6,769 nt of DNA. Origin: Chitinophagaceae bacterium (lineage in GTDB: Bacteria; Bacteroidota; Bacteroidia; Chitinophagales; Chitinophagaceae). Of the stretch, positions 6,214 through 6,769 are shown in pieces (within the stretch, counting starts at the first letter, position 1; each line of letters opens with the position of its first letter). A program made the translations under genes and the position numbers. The stretch covers positions 1 to 6,769 of the forward strand of contig CANFLJ010000110.1 of assembly GCA_947447815.1 (NCBI GenBank), in the 5' to 3' direction. A model generated the notes under the pieces. The model was not told the origin of the DNA, did not search any database, and saw only the letters and a program-made list of their open reading frames with translations.

Positions 6214-6528
6214 CTGTATACTAAAGTTTTTTAACCGAATGCTTAAGTCTTAAAACTGTTGGCCTAAGATTTAAAACTGTATGCTCAAGTTTTAAAACTG
6301 TATGTAAAAGTTAATGAACTCTATCCCCAAGTTTCTAAACTGTATGCTCAAGTTTTAAAACTGTATGTAAAAGTTTATGAACTCTATCCCCAAGTTTCTA
6401 AACTGTATGCTCAAGTTTTAAAACTGTATGTAAAAGTTGATGAACTCTATCTCCAAGTTTCTAAACTGTATGCTCAAGTTTTAAAACTGTATGTAAAAGT
6501 TGATGAACTCTATCCCTAAATTGAGAAA
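6214..6528. repeat. tandem array of fifteen 21-bp monomers, the last twelve in 63-bp trimers
   Basis: Monomers start at 6214, 6235, 6256 and every 21 bp to 6508. The commonest begins CTGTATGCTCAAG and ends TTTTAAAA. The first three are diverged singletons. From 6277 three monomer types follow in fixed order and the set repeats every 63 bp (starts 6277, 6340, 6403, 6466). The first two trimers differ at one base (6334-region A/T class change in the middle monomer), and the last trimer decays after 6516. So a 21-bp repeat diverged first and a three-monomer block was then amplified. Each trimer holds a perfect 12-bp palindrome, AGTTTTAAAACT. The frame beginning at 6277 has no stop until TAA at 6517-6519 and reads LYAQVLK, LYVKVNE, LYPQVSK. 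There is no ATG, GTG or TTG in it, and TAA stops lie in each of the first three monomers, so I treat it as non-coding. The array ends 46 bp before the convergent gene's stop codon. Confidence 0.92.
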
Positions 6529-6563
6529 TCTTGCTTAAAAAATATGCATACTTGCCTGTTATG

Positions 6564-6590
6564 AACTGTTGATATTATCTCAACACAGTT
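6564..6590 (-). terminator. weak hairpin over the stop codon of the T9SS-sorted gene
   Basis: AACTG-TTGA (6564-6572) pairs with TCAA-CA-CAGTT (6580-6590) with a 2-nt bulge and a 7-nt loop containing the stop codon. On the minus strand the nearest T-run (six T) lies more than 20 nt further on, at about 6541-6535, so this is a poor intrinsic terminator. No better one was found for this gene before the tandem array. Confidence 0.25.
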
Positions 6591-6769
6591 AAGGAACCAC
6601 TGAGGATTGGAAGTTTGAAACCTCTGTCTATTGTATAATAATAAACTCCAACAGGTATATCCTGACCATTGTACTTTCCGTCCCAAGGTTTGAATTTATC
6701 GTTGCAAGAATATATTACATGACCATTTCTATCAAACACTTTCAAAATGACAGAAGGGAATTTGTATAA
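6575..6769 (-). CDS. C-terminal fragment of a secreted protein with T9SS type B (gliding-motility C-terminal) sorting domain
   Basis: The last 64 codons of a leftward gene whose start lies beyond the right edge; the stop is TAA at 6577-6575. The fragment reads like the end of the gliding motility-associated C-terminal domain, the type B sorting signal of the type IX secretion system. VILKVFDRNGHVIYS (7-21) corresponds to the usual 'V.V.NRWG..V', then KPWDGKYNGQDIPVGVYYYTI (split here as KPWDGKYNG at 27-35 and QDIPVGVYYYTI at 36-47), then GSLTVLR at 58-64. Such domains direct large extracellular or surface-anchored proteins such as adhesins, polysaccharide-binding proteins and enzymes across the outer membrane. 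The functional part is outside the window, so its role cannot be told. The family usually has 'FTPNGDG.ND' about 25-30 residues upstream of the visible start, which would confirm the call. The gene converges with the acyl-CoA dehydrogenase gene across 954 bp of repeat-rich DNA. Confidence 0.88.
   Translation of the reverse strand, partial: LYKFPSVILKVFDRNGHVIYSCNDKFKPWDGKYNGQDIPVGVYYYTIDRGFKLPILSGSLTVLR

Larger units (their letters stand above)
5621..6574. other. 954-bp convergent intergenic region without a credible gene
   Basis: The acyl-CoA dehydrogenase gene and the T9SS-sorted protein gene converge on this stretch. It holds an intrinsic terminator, a perfect inverted repeat, a hairpin cluster and a 21-bp tandem array, each described separately. 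Between 5621 and 5749 there is only a weak AGCTGTTT (5623-5630) / AAACAGCT (5657-5664) pairing with a 26-nt loop and no T-run. From 6051 to about 6213 the DNA is plain AT-rich sequence in which I see no promoter, RNA gene or conserved element. The open frames here are under 40 codons and lie across the repeats. Confidence 0.7.

Noticed and set aside
6176..6253. 25-codon open frame starting MNFIGTLSGK, hydrophobic
   Set aside because: Too short, no promoter or ribosome-binding site seen, and its second half is made of the diverged tandem monomers.
6214..6528. CRISPR array
   Set aside because: The units are contiguous 21-bp repeats without unique spacers, and there are no cas genes nearby.

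Overview
The window looks like chromosomal DNA of a member of the Bacteroidota, possibly a Chitinophagaceae-like gliding or environmental lineage. Four things point there: low G+C with AT-rich spacers; gene starts without a clear Shine-Dalgarno sequence; a bacterial GH3-family enzyme next to a GT2 glycosyltransferase; and, at the right edge, the last 64 residues of a protein ending in a type IX secretion (T9SS) type B / gliding-motility C-terminal sorting domain. The family is inferred from general character, not from a database match.

Left half (1-4250, minus strand). Three genes read leftwards: a GT2 glycosyltransferase with a membrane region and a reduced phosphoglycosyltransferase-like C-terminus (4250-2298), a GH3 adenylate-forming enzyme (2262-730), and a LysE-type exporter cut by the window edge (626 to beyond 1). 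The 35-bp gap between the first two suggests one transcript. The exporter follows after 103 bp and may or may not belong to it. A tempting reading is that the membrane-bound glycosyltransferase makes a lipid-linked or surface sugar that GH3 acylates or amidates, but the sequence does not prove this.

Middle (4251-5786). A 227-bp divergent spacer carries a near-perfect 13-bp inverted repeat just upstream of a complete acyl-CoA dehydrogenase gene (4478-5620, plus strand). That gene ends in a good intrinsic terminator at 5750-5786.

Right part (5621-6574). This is a 954-bp convergent intergenic region without a credible gene. In order it holds the terminator, a perfect 16-bp inverted repeat, a cluster of three compact hairpins resembling a dispersed intergenic repeat element, about 160 bp of featureless AT-rich DNA, and a striking tandem array. 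The array has fifteen 21-bp monomers, the later twelve organised as 63-bp trimers. One frame stays open for twelve monomers and would encode seven-residue repeats, but it has no start codon.

The strongest candidates for something undescribed are the GT2 protein whose PGT domain seems to have lost exactly its catalytic segment, and the 21/63-bp higher-order repeat.
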